Source of the DNA: Rhodopirellula sp. SM50
GTDB taxonomy: Bacteria; Planctomycetota; Planctomycetia; Pirellulales; Pirellulaceae
Direction of reading: 5' to 3'
Assembly: GCF_002289565.1 (NCBI RefSeq)
Contig: NZ_NTFY01000088.1
Span: 1-58,107, forward strand
Length of the DNA: 58,107 nucleotides
The notes below the pieces were generated by a model. That model did not search any database, was not told the origin of the DNA, and saw only the letters and a list, made by a program, of their open reading frames with translations. The first letter of the stretch is position 1. The number at the start of each line of letters is the position of its first letter. Made by a program: the position numbers and the translations under genes. Positions 18,137 through 27,157 of this stretch are shown here, piece by piece.

Positions 18137-19339
18137 ATGAATCAAACCTTACCTGGCATTCCGAAACGCAACGAACCGATTGCGGCCGAGTTTTTTCGCT
18201 CGATCGCCGACTGCACCGTTGACTGGGAAAGTTGGCTGTCGTGTGAGGGGGAAGTCTTGTGGGTGAACAAGGCTGTCGAGCGATTCACGGGATTTCCGCC
18301 GGCGGAATGTTTGGCGATGGAGGATTATCCGTTGCCGCTGATGACCCCGGAGCACCGCGAGAGGATCGCTCGTTACTTGGCCGAAGCCGGCCGCGGTAGC
18401 ACCGAAAACAACATTGAGTTTGAGTGTCTGCACCGCGACGGCTCGACGTCTTGGGTGGCCGTGTCATGGCAGCCGATGACCGATTCTGCGGGACGCGGCT
18501 TAGGCTTTCGGGCAAGCGTGCGAGACATTTCCGAAAAACGACAAATGCGTGAGCAGTTGCGTTTGCACAACGAGCATCTCGAGCAACTCGTTCAAGAACG
18601 AACGGCCCGCGTCGCAGAACTGGAAAAACACCGTGCCAAGATGCAGCAACTCGCGGCGCTTGGTGAATTGGCGGCGGGTGTAGCGCACGAGATCAACAAC
18701 CCATTGGCTGGCATTCGCAACGCATTGCTGCTCATCAAGCGGCACTTGCCCAGCGACATCAAACATTTCGATAAGTTCGAGCTGATCGATCGTGAGATCG
18801 ACCGGATCAGTGGCATCACGCATCAGATGTATCAGCTCTATCGCCCGAGCCAGCAAGCGACGACGCGATTTTCGATCCGCCAGACGATCGAAGAAGTGAT
18901 CTCGCTTTCACTGCCGCTCTCGCGAAAGACGAAGGTCGAAGCCGTTATGGTCGCAGGCGAAATGAAGGCCGTCGGCGATCTTGATATAGATGAGGTCGTG
19001 TTGCGCGAGGGCGAGTTGAAACAAGTGCTGCTGAATTTGATCCATAACGCAATGCAGGCTTCTCAATCTGGACAAACGGTCACGGTGACCACGAGCACCA
19101 ATGAAGCATTCGTGCAGATCGAAGTGTCCGACGAAGGCTACGGGATTGCCAATGAACATCTCGACCAAATATTCGACCCGTTCTTCAGTACGAAGACGGA
19201 GACGGTTGGCCAAGGCATGGGGCTGGGACTCTCTGTGACTCGAAGCATCATCGAGGCGATGAACGGCTCAATCGAAGTCGTCAGCAAAATAGGCAGGGGG
19301 ACAAAGTTCACGGTCATGTTGCCGAGGCGGCTGGAATAA
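18137..19339 (+). CDS. PAS-domain sensor histidine kinase
   Basis: A 400-residue soluble kinase. A PAS domain spans roughly residues 18-132 (LWVNKAVERFTGFPPAECLA at 41-60), a coiled coil 138-172, the phosphoacceptor helix has GVAHEINNPLAGIRN with His 184, and the ATPase domain has the N box (LLNLIHNAMQAS, 298-309), G1 (DEGYGI, 332-337), F box (FDPFFSTK) and G2 (GQGMGLGLS, 359-367). No membrane helix is present, so it senses an internal signal. It is followed after 84 bp by an NtrC-type response regulator, its evident partner; this kinase type (AtoS/NtrB-like) usually pairs with such regulators. Confidence 0.92.
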   Translation: MNQTLPGIPKRNEPIAAEFFRSIADCTVDWESWLSCEGEVLWVNKAVERFTGFPPAECLAMEDYPLPLMTPEHRERIARYLAEAGRGSTENNIEFECLHRDGSTSWVAVSWQPMTDSAGRGLGFRASVRDISEKRQMREQLRLHNEHLEQLVQERTARVAELEKHRAKMQQLAALGELAAGVAHEINNPLAGIRNALLLIKRHLPSDIKHFDKFELIDREIDRISGITHQMYQLYRPSQQATTRFSIRQTIEEVISLSLPLSRKTKVEAVMVAGEMKAVGDLDIDEVVLREGELKQVLLNLIHNAMQASQSGQTVTVTTSTNEAFVQIEVSDEGYGIANEHLDQIFDPFFSTKTETVGQGMGLGLSVTRSIIEAMNGSIEVVSKIGRGTKFTVMLPRRLE

Positions 19340-19423
19340 GTGGCTTGAGATTCCAGATTGCGAGGTGTCGCGACCGCAAGCCGAAAGCTTACGCCAATTC
19401 TCATTTGAGTAGAAAGTCATTTC

Positions 19424-20815
19424 ATGAACAGCCAACCCCATCGCATTCTGATTGCGGATGACGAGCCGCTCTATCGAAATACAACCGCCGAATTGCTACG
19501 CGATGAAGGCTATGAGTGCATTTGCGTCGAGGACGCTAACGACGCCATCAATGTCTTGCGGGAGCACTCTTTTGATTTGATTCTTTCTGACTTGAATATG
19601 CCTGGCAACCTAAAGCTAGAGCTGTTGAAGGAAGGACGCACCAAGTATTCGCACATTCCGATGATTGTCGTGACCGGAGTTCCATCGGTTCCTAGCGCGA
19701 TCGAGAGTGTTCGTCTCGGTATCGCCGACTACTTGCTCAAACCGGTCAAATTCGAGGAGTTGTTGACGGCGATCCAGCGAGCGATCAGCCAACCAAGCAT
19801 CAAGATCGTTGAATCCGAAGCGCCGTCATCCCCGGCTGAAATACGGCATCAGTTCCCCGCCATCATCGGCAGAAGCGAGCCGATGGTCGAACTGCTAGAT
19901 ATTGTCGACCGTGTCGCAGCGAGCAATACGAACGTCTTGATTACCGGTGAGAGCGGGACCGGGAAGGAAGTGATCGCCAAGGCGATTCACGATCACAGCC
20001 TAAGAGCCGGCAAAGCGTTTCAAATCATTGACTGCACCGCGATTCCCGAATCACTCTTCGAATCGGTCCTGTTCGGGCACGTGAAAGGTTCGTTCACTGG
20101 AGCCGTGAAAGACCAGCAAGGTTTGCTCCGTCACTGTGATGGCGGCACGGCGTTCTTCGACGAACTTGGCGAACTACCGGCAACTTCTCAAGCAAAACTG
20201 CTGCGAGCGATTCAAGAACAGACTTTCACACCCGTCGGCGAAAGCAAACTTGTGAAGGTGGACACGCGGTTCGTCTGCGCCACCAACCGTGACTTGCAAG
20301 CCGAAGTCGATGCCGGCCGATTTCGCCAGGACCTGTTTTATCGTCTGGCGGTGATTCACATCGAACTGGCACCGTTGCGAAATCGTGGTGACGACGTGTT
20401 GCTGCTGGCCGACTTCTTTCTTCAGCAACTGCGACCGAAGGAGTCCGGGATCACCGGGTTTGCCGAGGAGACAATTGATTGCTTCCGGCGCTATCGCTGG
20501 CCCGGCAACATTCGCGAGTTGAGAAACGTGATTGAACGCACCCTCGCGCTTGCACGTGGTACCGAGATCGAGGTCAGCGACCTTCCACCACAACTTCGCA
20601 GAATGGATGCGGGTCATGAAACGAGCGACGGAGCATCGTTTTCCGAAATCTCCCGCGATGAAGCCCTCGACAGTGCCGACCGAGCCTACCTGACGGCGCT
20701 ATTGAAGAAACACGATGGTGTGATTGCCAGCGCCGCGCGACAGGCTGGGTTATCGCGTCAAGGCTTGAATAAATTGTTGAAACGACACGAAATCAACGCG
20801 GATGAGTTTCGGTAA
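19424..20815 (+). CDS. Sigma-54-dependent response regulator (NtrC family)
   Basis: A 463-residue three-domain protein. Receiver domain 7-120 with acidic pair Asp 12/13, phosphorylation site Asp 56 (ILSDLNMPG), Thr 84 and Lys 106. AAA+ domain 145-385 with Walker A GESGTGKE (175-182), the sigma-54 contact loop GSFTGA (222-227, Ser in place of the usual Ala), Walker B GGTAFFDE (240-247) and arginine fingers in FRQDLFYRL. C-terminal Fis-type helix-turn-helix about 425-457 (IASAARQAGLSRQGLNKLLK). It must activate sigma-54 promoters, many candidates for which occur in this window. Confidence 0.93.
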   Translation: MNSQPHRILIADDEPLYRNTTAELLRDEGYECICVEDANDAINVLREHSFDLILSDLNMPGNLKLELLKEGRTKYSHIPMIVVTGVPSVPSAIESVRLGIADYLLKPVKFEELLTAIQRAISQPSIKIVESEAPSSPAEIRHQFPAIIGRSEPMVELLDIVDRVAASNTNVLITGESGTGKEVIAKAIHDHSLRAGKAFQIIDCTAIPESLFESVLFGHVKGSFTGAVKDQQGLLRHCDGGTAFFDELGELPATSQAKLLRAIQEQTFTPVGESKLVKVDTRFVCATNRDLQAEVDAGRFRQDLFYRLAVIHIELAPLRNRGDDVLLLADFFLQQLRPKESGITGFAEETIDCFRRYRWPGNIRELRNVIERTLALARGTEIEVSDLPPQLRRMDAGHETSDGASFSEISRDEALDSADRAYLTALLKKHDGVIASAARQAGLSRQGLNKLLKRHEINADEFR

Positions 20816-20976
20816 CAGGTGGCATTCCACGGCCATTCGTCAGAGCACGCTCGGACGATCTGGTTGATTCGCATACCCATCGTGTCGATCGTATCTTGTC
20901 GAGTGATCGCAACACCAAGTTCAGGCAACACCTCAAGCTGGGCGTCTTGCCAGTAAGGCTGTGAGTCAATCATCAT
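20758..20976 (-). pseudogene. HAD phosphatase (YniC/beta-phosphoglucomutase-like) remnant
   Basis: From ATG 20976 the frame reads MMIDSQPYWQDAQLEVLPEL then GVAITRQDTIDTMGMRINQI and SDEWPWN, which lines up with the cap start of YniC-like phosphatases (LLIDSEPLWxxAE...GLRIDxVV...QPW). The preceding DMDG nucleophile strand is missing and the rest of the protein is lost as the frame runs into the end of the response regulator. The ATG overlaps the stop of the upstream gene (ATGA), so it was part of the RND operon tail. Confidence 0.55.
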
Positions 20977-21548
20977 TGCTCCTGGCGATGCGGGTACAAC
21001 CAAGCTTTGAACAACCACGTCAAGAATGGTAAGACGATCCACGTCATCATCGCGACAGTGATCGCAGCCAGCAAAGCACTAGCCAACAAACTCGGTAGAG
21101 AGGTCGTCCACGGTTTGAGAATCGCGATCACCGGAAGCACGGTGGCATAAACCGCGAACCAGACGATAACGAACATTTTGCATTTCGGCGGCGCGGTTGC
21201 CGTCAGGCTATCGGCAGGCGGAGTAAACCAAGTTTCAAAACCAGTTAAATGTTGGATTTCGGCGGGTTGACGCTGCAACGGTTCCAAATGTGAAATCTTT
21301 TCACGGCGCTGGTCGGAGTCGTACCAGCGGCGCATGTTTGCGGTCGTGTCGAACCTAGTGATGACGCGGTAGTGTGGTTGCTCTGGTGAATCCGGCCGCA
21401 AAACGATCGAGCCTTGATAGCCGGGAAACGTTGACGACGCACGGATCAATTCGCCGATCGCTTGCTCCCACTGCGGCTCCATGCCCGGTGCAGGGAACGC
21501 CGTCGCAAAAATCGTGGATTTGGAGGAATCGCTGTTCAGGCCATTCAT
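20973..21548 (-). CDS. Antibiotic-biosynthesis-monooxygenase-like protein with two C-terminal helices
   Basis: A 191-residue protein from ATG 21548, which overlaps the upstream stop as ATGA. Residues 10-105 form an ABM-type ferredoxin fold (FPGYQGSIVLRPD, YRVITRFDTTANMRRW), a fold used for small quinone or heme-linked oxidation. Residues 130-185 form two membrane helices (CKMFVIVWFAVYATVLPVIA; LLASALLAAITVAMMTWIVL). Such ABM-membrane fusions are known as uncharacterised proteins. Its place at the end of an efflux operon gives no firm clue to the substrate. Confidence 0.75.
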   Translation of the reverse strand: MNGLNSDSSKSTIFATAFPAPGMEPQWEQAIGELIRASSTFPGYQGSIVLRPDSPEQPHYRVITRFDTTANMRRWYDSDQRREKISHLEPLQRQPAEIQHLTGFETWFTPPADSLTATAPPKCKMFVIVWFAVYATVLPVIAILKPWTTSLPSLLASALLAAITVAMMTWIVLPFLTWLFKAWLYPHRQEQ

Positions 21549-22026
21549 AGTGACGGCTCCGGTTGTGGCTGAACGCGCAACCGATAATGCCGCTGCACAA
21601 ATCGAAACACCAACCAAGACGCTGCCGCCCAGGTCATTCCGAACAGCCATCCTGCCAACACATCCGACGGCCAATGAACGCCCATGTACACTCGACTGAC
21701 GTCGATCAATAGCGAAAGCACGATTGGCACGGCGATCAAAAACACCTTCGTCTTTCGATCACGTTCGGCGCGGGCCATCGCGGCTGCGAGCGTCAGGAAC
21801 ACCAGCGATGACATGGCCGAATGACCGCTGGGAAAACTCTTGGTGTAAATCTGCGTTTGGTGCGCAACGAGTTCGGGTCTTGGACGGTTGAAGCCGGATT
21901 TCATTAGCGTGCTGACTGCTGTTCCGCTGACGATCGCGAGTACGACGAATAGGGCGACCCAAGGTTGCTTCTTAGAGTACAGATAATCCAGCGAAACAGT
22001 CGGGCCAACTGGCTCACGACCTTCAT
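21545..22026 (-). pseudogene. PAP2-family phosphatase with frameshifted N-terminus
   Basis: All three PAP2 motifs are present: KSGFNRPRP, SFPSGHSA and SRVYMGVHWPSD, with three to four C-terminal helices. The best start is ATG 22026, which overlaps the RND stop (ATGA) and follows GGTGGAGGAGAG; it reads MKVVSQLARLFRWI and then runs into a stop because the catalytic part is in another frame, joined near 21970-21985. The alternative in-frame starts (22045, 22078) lie inside the RND gene and lack a ribosome site. The usual N-terminal helices are also missing, so a deletion with frameshift is likely; a short active protein cannot be excluded. Confidence 0.6.
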
Positions 22027-25000
22027 GACAACTCTCCTCCACCATTTGTATTGACCGAATCGCGTTCTCGTTTGGCAAACCTCCGCAACACCACGTAGAA
22101 CACGGGTGTCAGAAACAGGCCGCAGACTGTCACGCCGATCATGCCGCTGAACACCGCTGTGCCCAACGCTCGACGCATTTCACTGCCGGCTCCCGTCGCG
22201 ATGACCAGCGGGATGACACCCAAGATAAATGCGATCGAAGTCATCAAGATCGGACGCAGCCGTAATCGAGCGGCCGAGATCGCTGCCGCGAATCGGTCTT
22301 TGCCGCTCTCCTCTTCGGCTCTGGCAAACTCGACAATCAGAATGGCGTTCTTGCATGCCAACGCGACGAGCACAATGAACCCGATTTGCGTCAGAATATT
22401 GTTGTCCATTCCCATGAACCACACGCCCGCGATCGCGAACAGCAAGCCCATCGGCACGATCAGAATCACGGCCAGCGGCAGCAGCCAGCTTTCGTACTGC
22501 GCCGACAGAGCGAGAAAAACGAACAGCACGCTGAGCGGAAAGATGAAAAGTGCCAAATTGCCGGACTGTTTTTCCTGATACGAGAGGTCCGTCCACTCGT
22601 AACCAAACCCGTCCGGCAAGTTCTTCTCGGTAATCTGTTCTAGCACAGCCATCGCTTCGCCCGTACTGACGCCCGGCATCGCAGAGCCGCTGATGTCGGC
22701 TGCTGGGTAAAGATTGTATCGAACAACGCGATCCGGCGCCGTGCGGCGTTCCATTCGCAGTAGGGAACCCAACGGGACGATCGCTCCAGTTGCACTGCGG
22801 GTTCGCAAGCTGGTGATGTCGCTCGGTTCTTTGCGGAACTGCGACTCAGCTTGTGCCGTGACGCGATAGGTGCGACCGAGGAAGTTGAAGTCGTTGATGT
22901 ATAGACTCCCTAACGCCGTTTGCAGAGTGCCGAAGATGTTCGACAACGGCACGCTGAGTAGCTCTGCCTTCGTGCGGTCGATATCGGCGTAAAGCTGCGG
23001 AGTATTGTTGCGAAAGCTCGTGTAGACCATCGCAGTACGCGGGTCAGCCATCGCTTCGCCGGCGATCGTGGACGCAACTTGCTGCAACTGATCCAGCCCC
23101 GCGCCACTCCGGTCTTGGATCTGCATCTTGAAACCACCTCCGGTACCAATTCCAGGAACCGGCGGTGGTGGGATGACCAGTACTTGAGCGTCGTCGATCA
23201 CGCTTGAACGTTTGCGCAGTTCAGCAAGAATGGAATCGAGAGTCTGGCCTTGCTCCGCACGCCGGTTGGCGTCCGCAAAGGTGACGAACAGTGCTGCCGC
23301 ATTAGAATTGTTTGATCGAGTCGCACCACTGAAGCCGACGATACCGACCGCGTGAGCGATGCCGGGAACATCGGTCGCGATGCCGGTCATTTGATCAACG
23401 ACCTGACCGGTCCGAGCCAGCGATGCACCCGGTGGTAATTCGATACTGACGACTGCGTAGCCTTGATCTTGTGGCGGAATGAAGCCGCCCGGCACGTTGA
23501 TAAAACCGAGGTAGGTCAGGCCCAATAGTCCGCCATAGATCAAGAGTCCGATCACACTGGTACGAACCAGGCGGCTAACGATGCCAGTATAGACGTTGGT
23601 GCCTCGATCAAAGCCCCAATTGAATGCGGCGAAAAACCAACGCAAGGGTGCGGCGAGGTAGTGGGGTAGGTTTCTGAAGAAGTTGAGCAGCTTGCCAAAC
23701 TTACCTCGATTAGTGGTGGTCTTCGGTGTTGCAACCTCACGTTTAGGAGTGGTTTTCGATTTCAGAAGCAAAGCACACATCGCCGGTGACAAAGTCAGAG
23801 ACACCACCAACGAGATCGTCGTCGACACTGCGATCGTGATCGCGAACTGTCGATAGAATTCACCTGCGATACCGGGAATGAATGCGGTCGGCACGAATAC
23901 TGAGATCAGCACAACCGTCGCGGCGACCAGTGCCGATCCGACTTCATCCATCGCCTTGTGAGCTGCCTCTCTTGGCGACTTGCCTCGTTCGATCCAGTGC
24001 TCGACGTTTTCCACCACAACGATCGCGTCATCAACCACGATCCCGATGGCCAGCACCAATCCGAACAATGACAATTGATTCAAACTGAACCCGAACGCCA
24101 GTAGAGCCGCAAAGGTTCCGATCAGCGACACTGGAATGGCAACGACAGGGATGATCGTTGCTCGCCACTTTTGCAGGAACAGGAATACGGTCAACACTAC
24201 CAACACCGTCGCTTCAAACAGCGTCTTGATGACTTCATCGATCGAATCGGAAACGAACTCCGTCGGGCTGTAAGCGATGGCATGTTCCATTCCCGTTGGA
24301 AAGTCGGCGCTCAACTCGTCCATCAGTGCAATGATTCGATCGGCCGTCGCGACCGCGTTCGATCCGGGACGTTGAAAGACCGCAATGGCGACGGCTTCTT
24401 GATTGTCCAGATAACTGCCGGTCGAATAATCTTGCGCACCCAATTCCACACGAGCGACATCGCGCAGACGTACCAATCCCGTTCCGCTGCCGCGTTTGAC
24501 GACGATTTGCTCGAACGATTTGACGTCCTGCAATCGTCCTTGCGTGCTGATGTTCAACTGGAAAGCGCCCTGAGCCTGTTCGGTCGGCGGTTGCCCGATC
24601 GCACCGGCGGCGACTTGCACGTTCTGTTCGCGCAGAGCCGCCACAACATCGCCGGTGGTCATGTTCAGCGTTGCCAAACGATCGGTGTCCAGCCAAATTC
24701 GCATCGCGTATTCGCGAGAGCCAAAAATCCGGACGTCGCCAACGCCGTCTTGTCGTGCGATGACGTCTTTCAAATTCAACAGAACGTAGTTGCTGGTGTA
24801 CAGCGAACTACGCGACCCAACGGGCGAGAATAGATGGATAACCATCAAGATGTCAGGCGAACTTTTTTGAACCGTTACGCCGACGCGTTTGACTTCCTCG
24901 GGCAATGCCGGTTCCGCCAACGCAACGCGGTTTTGCACCAACACTTGAGCGTCGTCGAGGTCGGTGCCCTTTTCAAACGTGACCGTCAGCGACATCGTGC

Positions 25001-25253
25001 CGTCGGCCGTCGACGACGACTCCATGTACAGCATTCCCTCAACGCCGTTGACTTGCTGCTCGATTGGCGTCGCCACGGTTTCAGAAATCGTCTCGGCCGT
25101 CGCACCGGCATAGTTGGCCCGCACCACGACCGTTGGCAGCGCAATCTCTGGATACTGAGATACTGGCAATACAAAGTACGCAATCGCTCCAACGATGACG
25201 ATCACCACCGAAATCACGGTTGCAAAGATGGGACGGTTGATGAAGAAGTGCAT
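22023..25253 (-). CDS. RND efflux transporter, AcrB/MexB (HAE1) type
   Basis: A full-length 1076-residue inner-membrane pump. It begins MHFFINRPIFATVISVVIVI and has the HAE1 landmarks NGVEGMLYMESSS, the helix 4 proton relay GIVVDDAIVVVENVEHWIER (paired Asp), GIVGFSGATRSNNSNAA in the first docking region and GMDNNILTQIGFIVLVALAC with the relay Lys (CKNAILIVEFAR). Twelve helices and two periplasmic loops follow the family plan. The stop of the adaptor gene overlaps its start (TAATG). No outer-membrane TolC-type gene is nearby, so it must share one encoded elsewhere. Typical substrates are drugs and detergents. Confidence 0.95.
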   Translation of the reverse strand: MHFFINRPIFATVISVVIVIVGAIAYFVLPVSQYPEIALPTVVVRANYAGATAETISETVATPIEQQVNGVEGMLYMESSSTADGTMSLTVTFEKGTDLDDAQVLVQNRVALAEPALPEEVKRVGVTVQKSSPDILMVIHLFSPVGSRSSLYTSNYVLLNLKDVIARQDGVGDVRIFGSREYAMRIWLDTDRLATLNMTTGDVVAALREQNVQVAAGAIGQPPTEQAQGAFQLNISTQGRLQDVKSFEQIVVKRGSGTGLVRLRDVARVELGAQDYSTGSYLDNQEAVAIAVFQRPGSNAVATADRIIALMDELSADFPTGMEHAIAYSPTEFVSDSIDEVIKTLFEATVLVVLTVFLFLQKWRATIIPVVAIPVSLIGTFAALLAFGFSLNQLSLFGLVLAIGIVVDDAIVVVENVEHWIERGKSPREAAHKAMDEVGSALVAATVVLISVFVPTAFIPGIAGEFYRQFAITIAVSTTISLVVSLTLSPAMCALLLKSKTTPKREVATPKTTTNRGKFGKLLNFFRNLPHYLAAPLRWFFAAFNWGFDRGTNVYTGIVSRLVRTSVIGLLIYGGLLGLTYLGFINVPGGFIPPQDQGYAVVSIELPPGASLARTGQVVDQMTGIATDVPGIAHAVGIVGFSGATRSNNSNAAALFVTFADANRRAEQGQTLDSILAELRKRSSVIDDAQVLVIPPPPVPGIGTGGGFKMQIQDRSGAGLDQLQQVASTIAGEAMADPRTAMVYTSFRNNTPQLYADIDRTKAELLSVPLSNIFGTLQTALGSLYINDFNFLGRTYRVTAQAESQFRKEPSDITSLRTRSATGAIVPLGSLLRMERRTAPDRVVRYNLYPAADISGSAMPGVSTGEAMAVLEQITEKNLPDGFGYEWTDLSYQEKQSGNLALFIFPLSVLFVFLALSAQYESWLLPLAVILIVPMGLLFAIAGVWFMGMDNNILTQIGFIVLVALACKNAILIVEFARAEEESGKDRFAAAISAARLRLRPILMTSIAFILGVIPLVIATGAGSEMRRALGTAVFSGMIGVTVCGLFLTPVFYVVLRRFAKRERDSVNTNGGGELS

Positions 25254-26746
25254 TAGGGTTGATCCTCCTGCTCGTCCTTCACCGGTGGAGTGGTGGTTCT
25301 CGCTTCGTCGACATTCATGCCGGTTCGATCTACCTCGATTTCTTCGCTCGCGGCTTCGGCCTTCATGCCCGGTCGAACCCGCTGCAATCCGCCGACGATC
25401 ACGCGATCATCCGCCGCAATGCCGTCTCGAATGATTCGCAATCCCAGAGCCAGTGAACCGGTTTCCACGGGCCGAACTTTCACGGTGTTTTCGTCATCGA
25501 CAACGTAGACGACTTGTTGAGCTTGGTCGGAAACGATTGACTCGTCAGGCAGTAACAGCGTTTCAAACGGTGGTGTTTCAGCCAAACGCAACTTGCCGAA
25601 CATCCCGGCGTTCAGAATTCCACTTTCATTGGCGAACACAGCTCGCGCGGTCATCGTGGCTGTATTCGGATCGAAGCGATTATCAACGAAATCTAAGTAT
25701 CCCTCGTGTGGATATCCTTCTTCGTCGGCCAGCCGCAAGTAGACGGGATAGCGAACCTCACGCGCACTCTTGCGAGCGCCAGACAACATGAGTCGCTGAA
25801 AACGCAGCACCTGTTGTTCGCTAGCGTCGAACACAAAGTACATCGGGTCGAGTGAAACAATAGTTGTCAGCACAACGGACTGCTCGCTGCCGCCGCTAAT
25901 CAAGTTTCCTTCCGTCACATTCTTGCGACTGATGCGGCCAGCAACCGGCGCGGTGATTTGCGTGTAATGAAGATTCAATTCGATTTCGCTCACCGATGCC
26001 TTGGCGGTCACGATGGCTGCCTTGGCCGTCGACATCGCCGCGCGAGCCGACGCGATGGCGGCATCGGAACCCTGCACTTGGGCTTTCGCTTTCAGAAATT
26101 CATTACGAGCACGATCCAATTCCGACTGCGAACCGGCATTGCGTTGCTGTAGCGTCTTCTGGCGATCGTATTCAGACTCAGTGAACTCGACGCTCGACTC
26201 AGCAATCAGCTTGTCGGCTTGGGCGGTCGCGAGCTGTGCTTCGGCCTGTTCCTCGCGCGCCTTCGCTTCTTCCAACATCGCTTTGGCGGTTTCCAGCGAG
26301 GCTTCAAAGGGCCGCGGGTCAACGACGAACAACAGATCACCCTTCTCGACAATCTCGCCTTCATCGAACTCCACCGTCTTGAGGTAGCCGCTCACTCGCG
26401 AGCGAATTTCGACGAAGTCCACCGCTTCGAGCCGCCCGGTGAATTCAGCCCACTCGACCACGGTTTCGCTGACTGGCGTAGCGACACGCACCTGCGGAGT
26501 CCGCTGCGCACCAATACCGGGACTAGGCGAGGTTGTTTCCTTGTTGCAGCCGCCGACGACCAAAAGCACAGCGAACCCAACGCCGAGCGACCAAGCGCGC
26601 GAAACTTCACCGTCCCGTTGGGAGCGTCGCGAGGAACCAGCGGGGAGGGCTACACGCAACACGTCCAGTACTCGCCCTCCCCTCGCTGCGATCGACCCTC
26701 CCAGGGGGAGGGTGAGTCCGTTTTTATCTTTCACCGTTGTATTCAC
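25253..26746 (-). CDS. RND periplasmic adaptor (AcrA/MexA type) with expanded signal region
   Basis: A 497-residue membrane fusion protein. Lipoprotein signal AWSLGVGFAVLLVVGGC puts the lipidated Cys at residue 67. The family core follows: AEFTGRLEAVDFVEIRSRVS, a long coiled-coil hairpin (about 145-245), the lipoyl half LHYTQITAPVAGRISRKNV and beta-barrel region. The start codon is GTG at 26746. Residues 11-48 upstream of the signal (LTLPLGGSIAARGGRVLDVL...) come from a GC-rich repeat inserted in frame, giving an n-region of 50 residues where 5-10 is normal. First gene of the efflux operon. Confidence 0.9.
   Translation of the reverse strand: MNTTVKDKNGLTLPLGGSIAARGGRVLDVLRVALPAGSSRRSQRDGEVSRAWSLGVGFAVLLVVGGCNKETTSPSPGIGAQRTPQVRVATPVSETVVEWAEFTGRLEAVDFVEIRSRVSGYLKTVEFDEGEIVEKGDLLFVVDPRPFEASLETAKAMLEEAKAREEQAEAQLATAQADKLIAESSVEFTESEYDRQKTLQQRNAGSQSELDRARNEFLKAKAQVQGSDAAIASARAAMSTAKAAIVTAKASVSEIELNLHYTQITAPVAGRISRKNVTEGNLISGGSEQSVVLTTIVSLDPMYFVFDASEQQVLRFQRLMLSGARKSAREVRYPVYLRLADEEGYPHEGYLDFVDNRFDPNTATMTARAVFANESGILNAGMFGKLRLAETPPFETLLLPDESIVSDQAQQVVYVVDDENTVKVRPVETGSLALGLRIIRDGIAADDRVIVGGLQRVRPGMKAEAASEEIEVDRTGMNVDEARTTTPPVKDEQEDQP
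26610..26718. repeat. GC-rich palindromic repeat inserted in the adaptor signal region
   Basis: The plus strand here reads CTCGCCCTCCCCTCGCTGCG then CGACCCTCCCAGGGGGAGGG: two CCCTCCC/GGGAGGG arms and a longer imperfect palindrome. It codes for the extra residues ahead of the lipoprotein signal. A similar shorter CTCTCCCCAGGGAGGGG core occurs at about 30893. Edges are approximate. Confidence 0.5.
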
Positions 26747-27053
26747 CTGTGTTTTCTGGCTTCGGCAACTTTTCTATTAAGACAAACTTTAGTTGATCGT
26801 GAGAGTTCACGAATGCCGCGATGTCGTACGCTTCTTGTTCGCTCAGATACGGATCGTCCAAGGGCATCGCCACCTTCAGGCACGACGCCAATTTCGGAAC
26901 ACGACTCAGCCCCGCGCCGTCGTTGTACGATTGCGGTCACCAAACCGGAGGCCCATCGTCGCCGCCAAGTCCGGTGACTCCGTGACACGAGGCACAATTC
27001 TCGGCGTACAGCTCACGGCCGCGAGAAACGCTTGGAGTTTTGCTTGGTGCGTC
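26724..27053 (-). pseudogene. c-type cytochrome gene with internal stop
   Basis: The minus strand reads GRELYAENCASCHGVTGLGG then DDGPPVW, an in-frame TGA, then PQSYNDGAGLSRVPKLA and YLSEQEAYDIAAFVNSH, ending at 26724. This is the C-terminal half of a TsdA/cytochrome-c family protein with its heme motif CASCH. The TGA stands where homologues usually have Gly (GGA), so one substitution interrupts the gene. The N-terminal half is not recognisable upstream. It overlaps the adaptor start in a different frame. Confidence 0.6.
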
Positions 27054-27157
27054 TAATTCCCGGAACGATTTGAGGCATCTGATCGGAAAGCTCACCACAG
27101 GTCAACGGCCGCTGCGCTAGAACGAGACTTCGCAACATGTTGAACTGCGAAAATGGT

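Noticed and set aside
20174..20617. 147-codon frame antisense to the response regulator
   Set aside because: Shadow of the conserved AAA+ domain; no family resemblance.
25038..25058. CAAC-GCC-GTTG dyad-like word inside the RND gene
   Set aside because: Spacer is three, not four, it codes for a conserved pump segment and no promoter match lies near.
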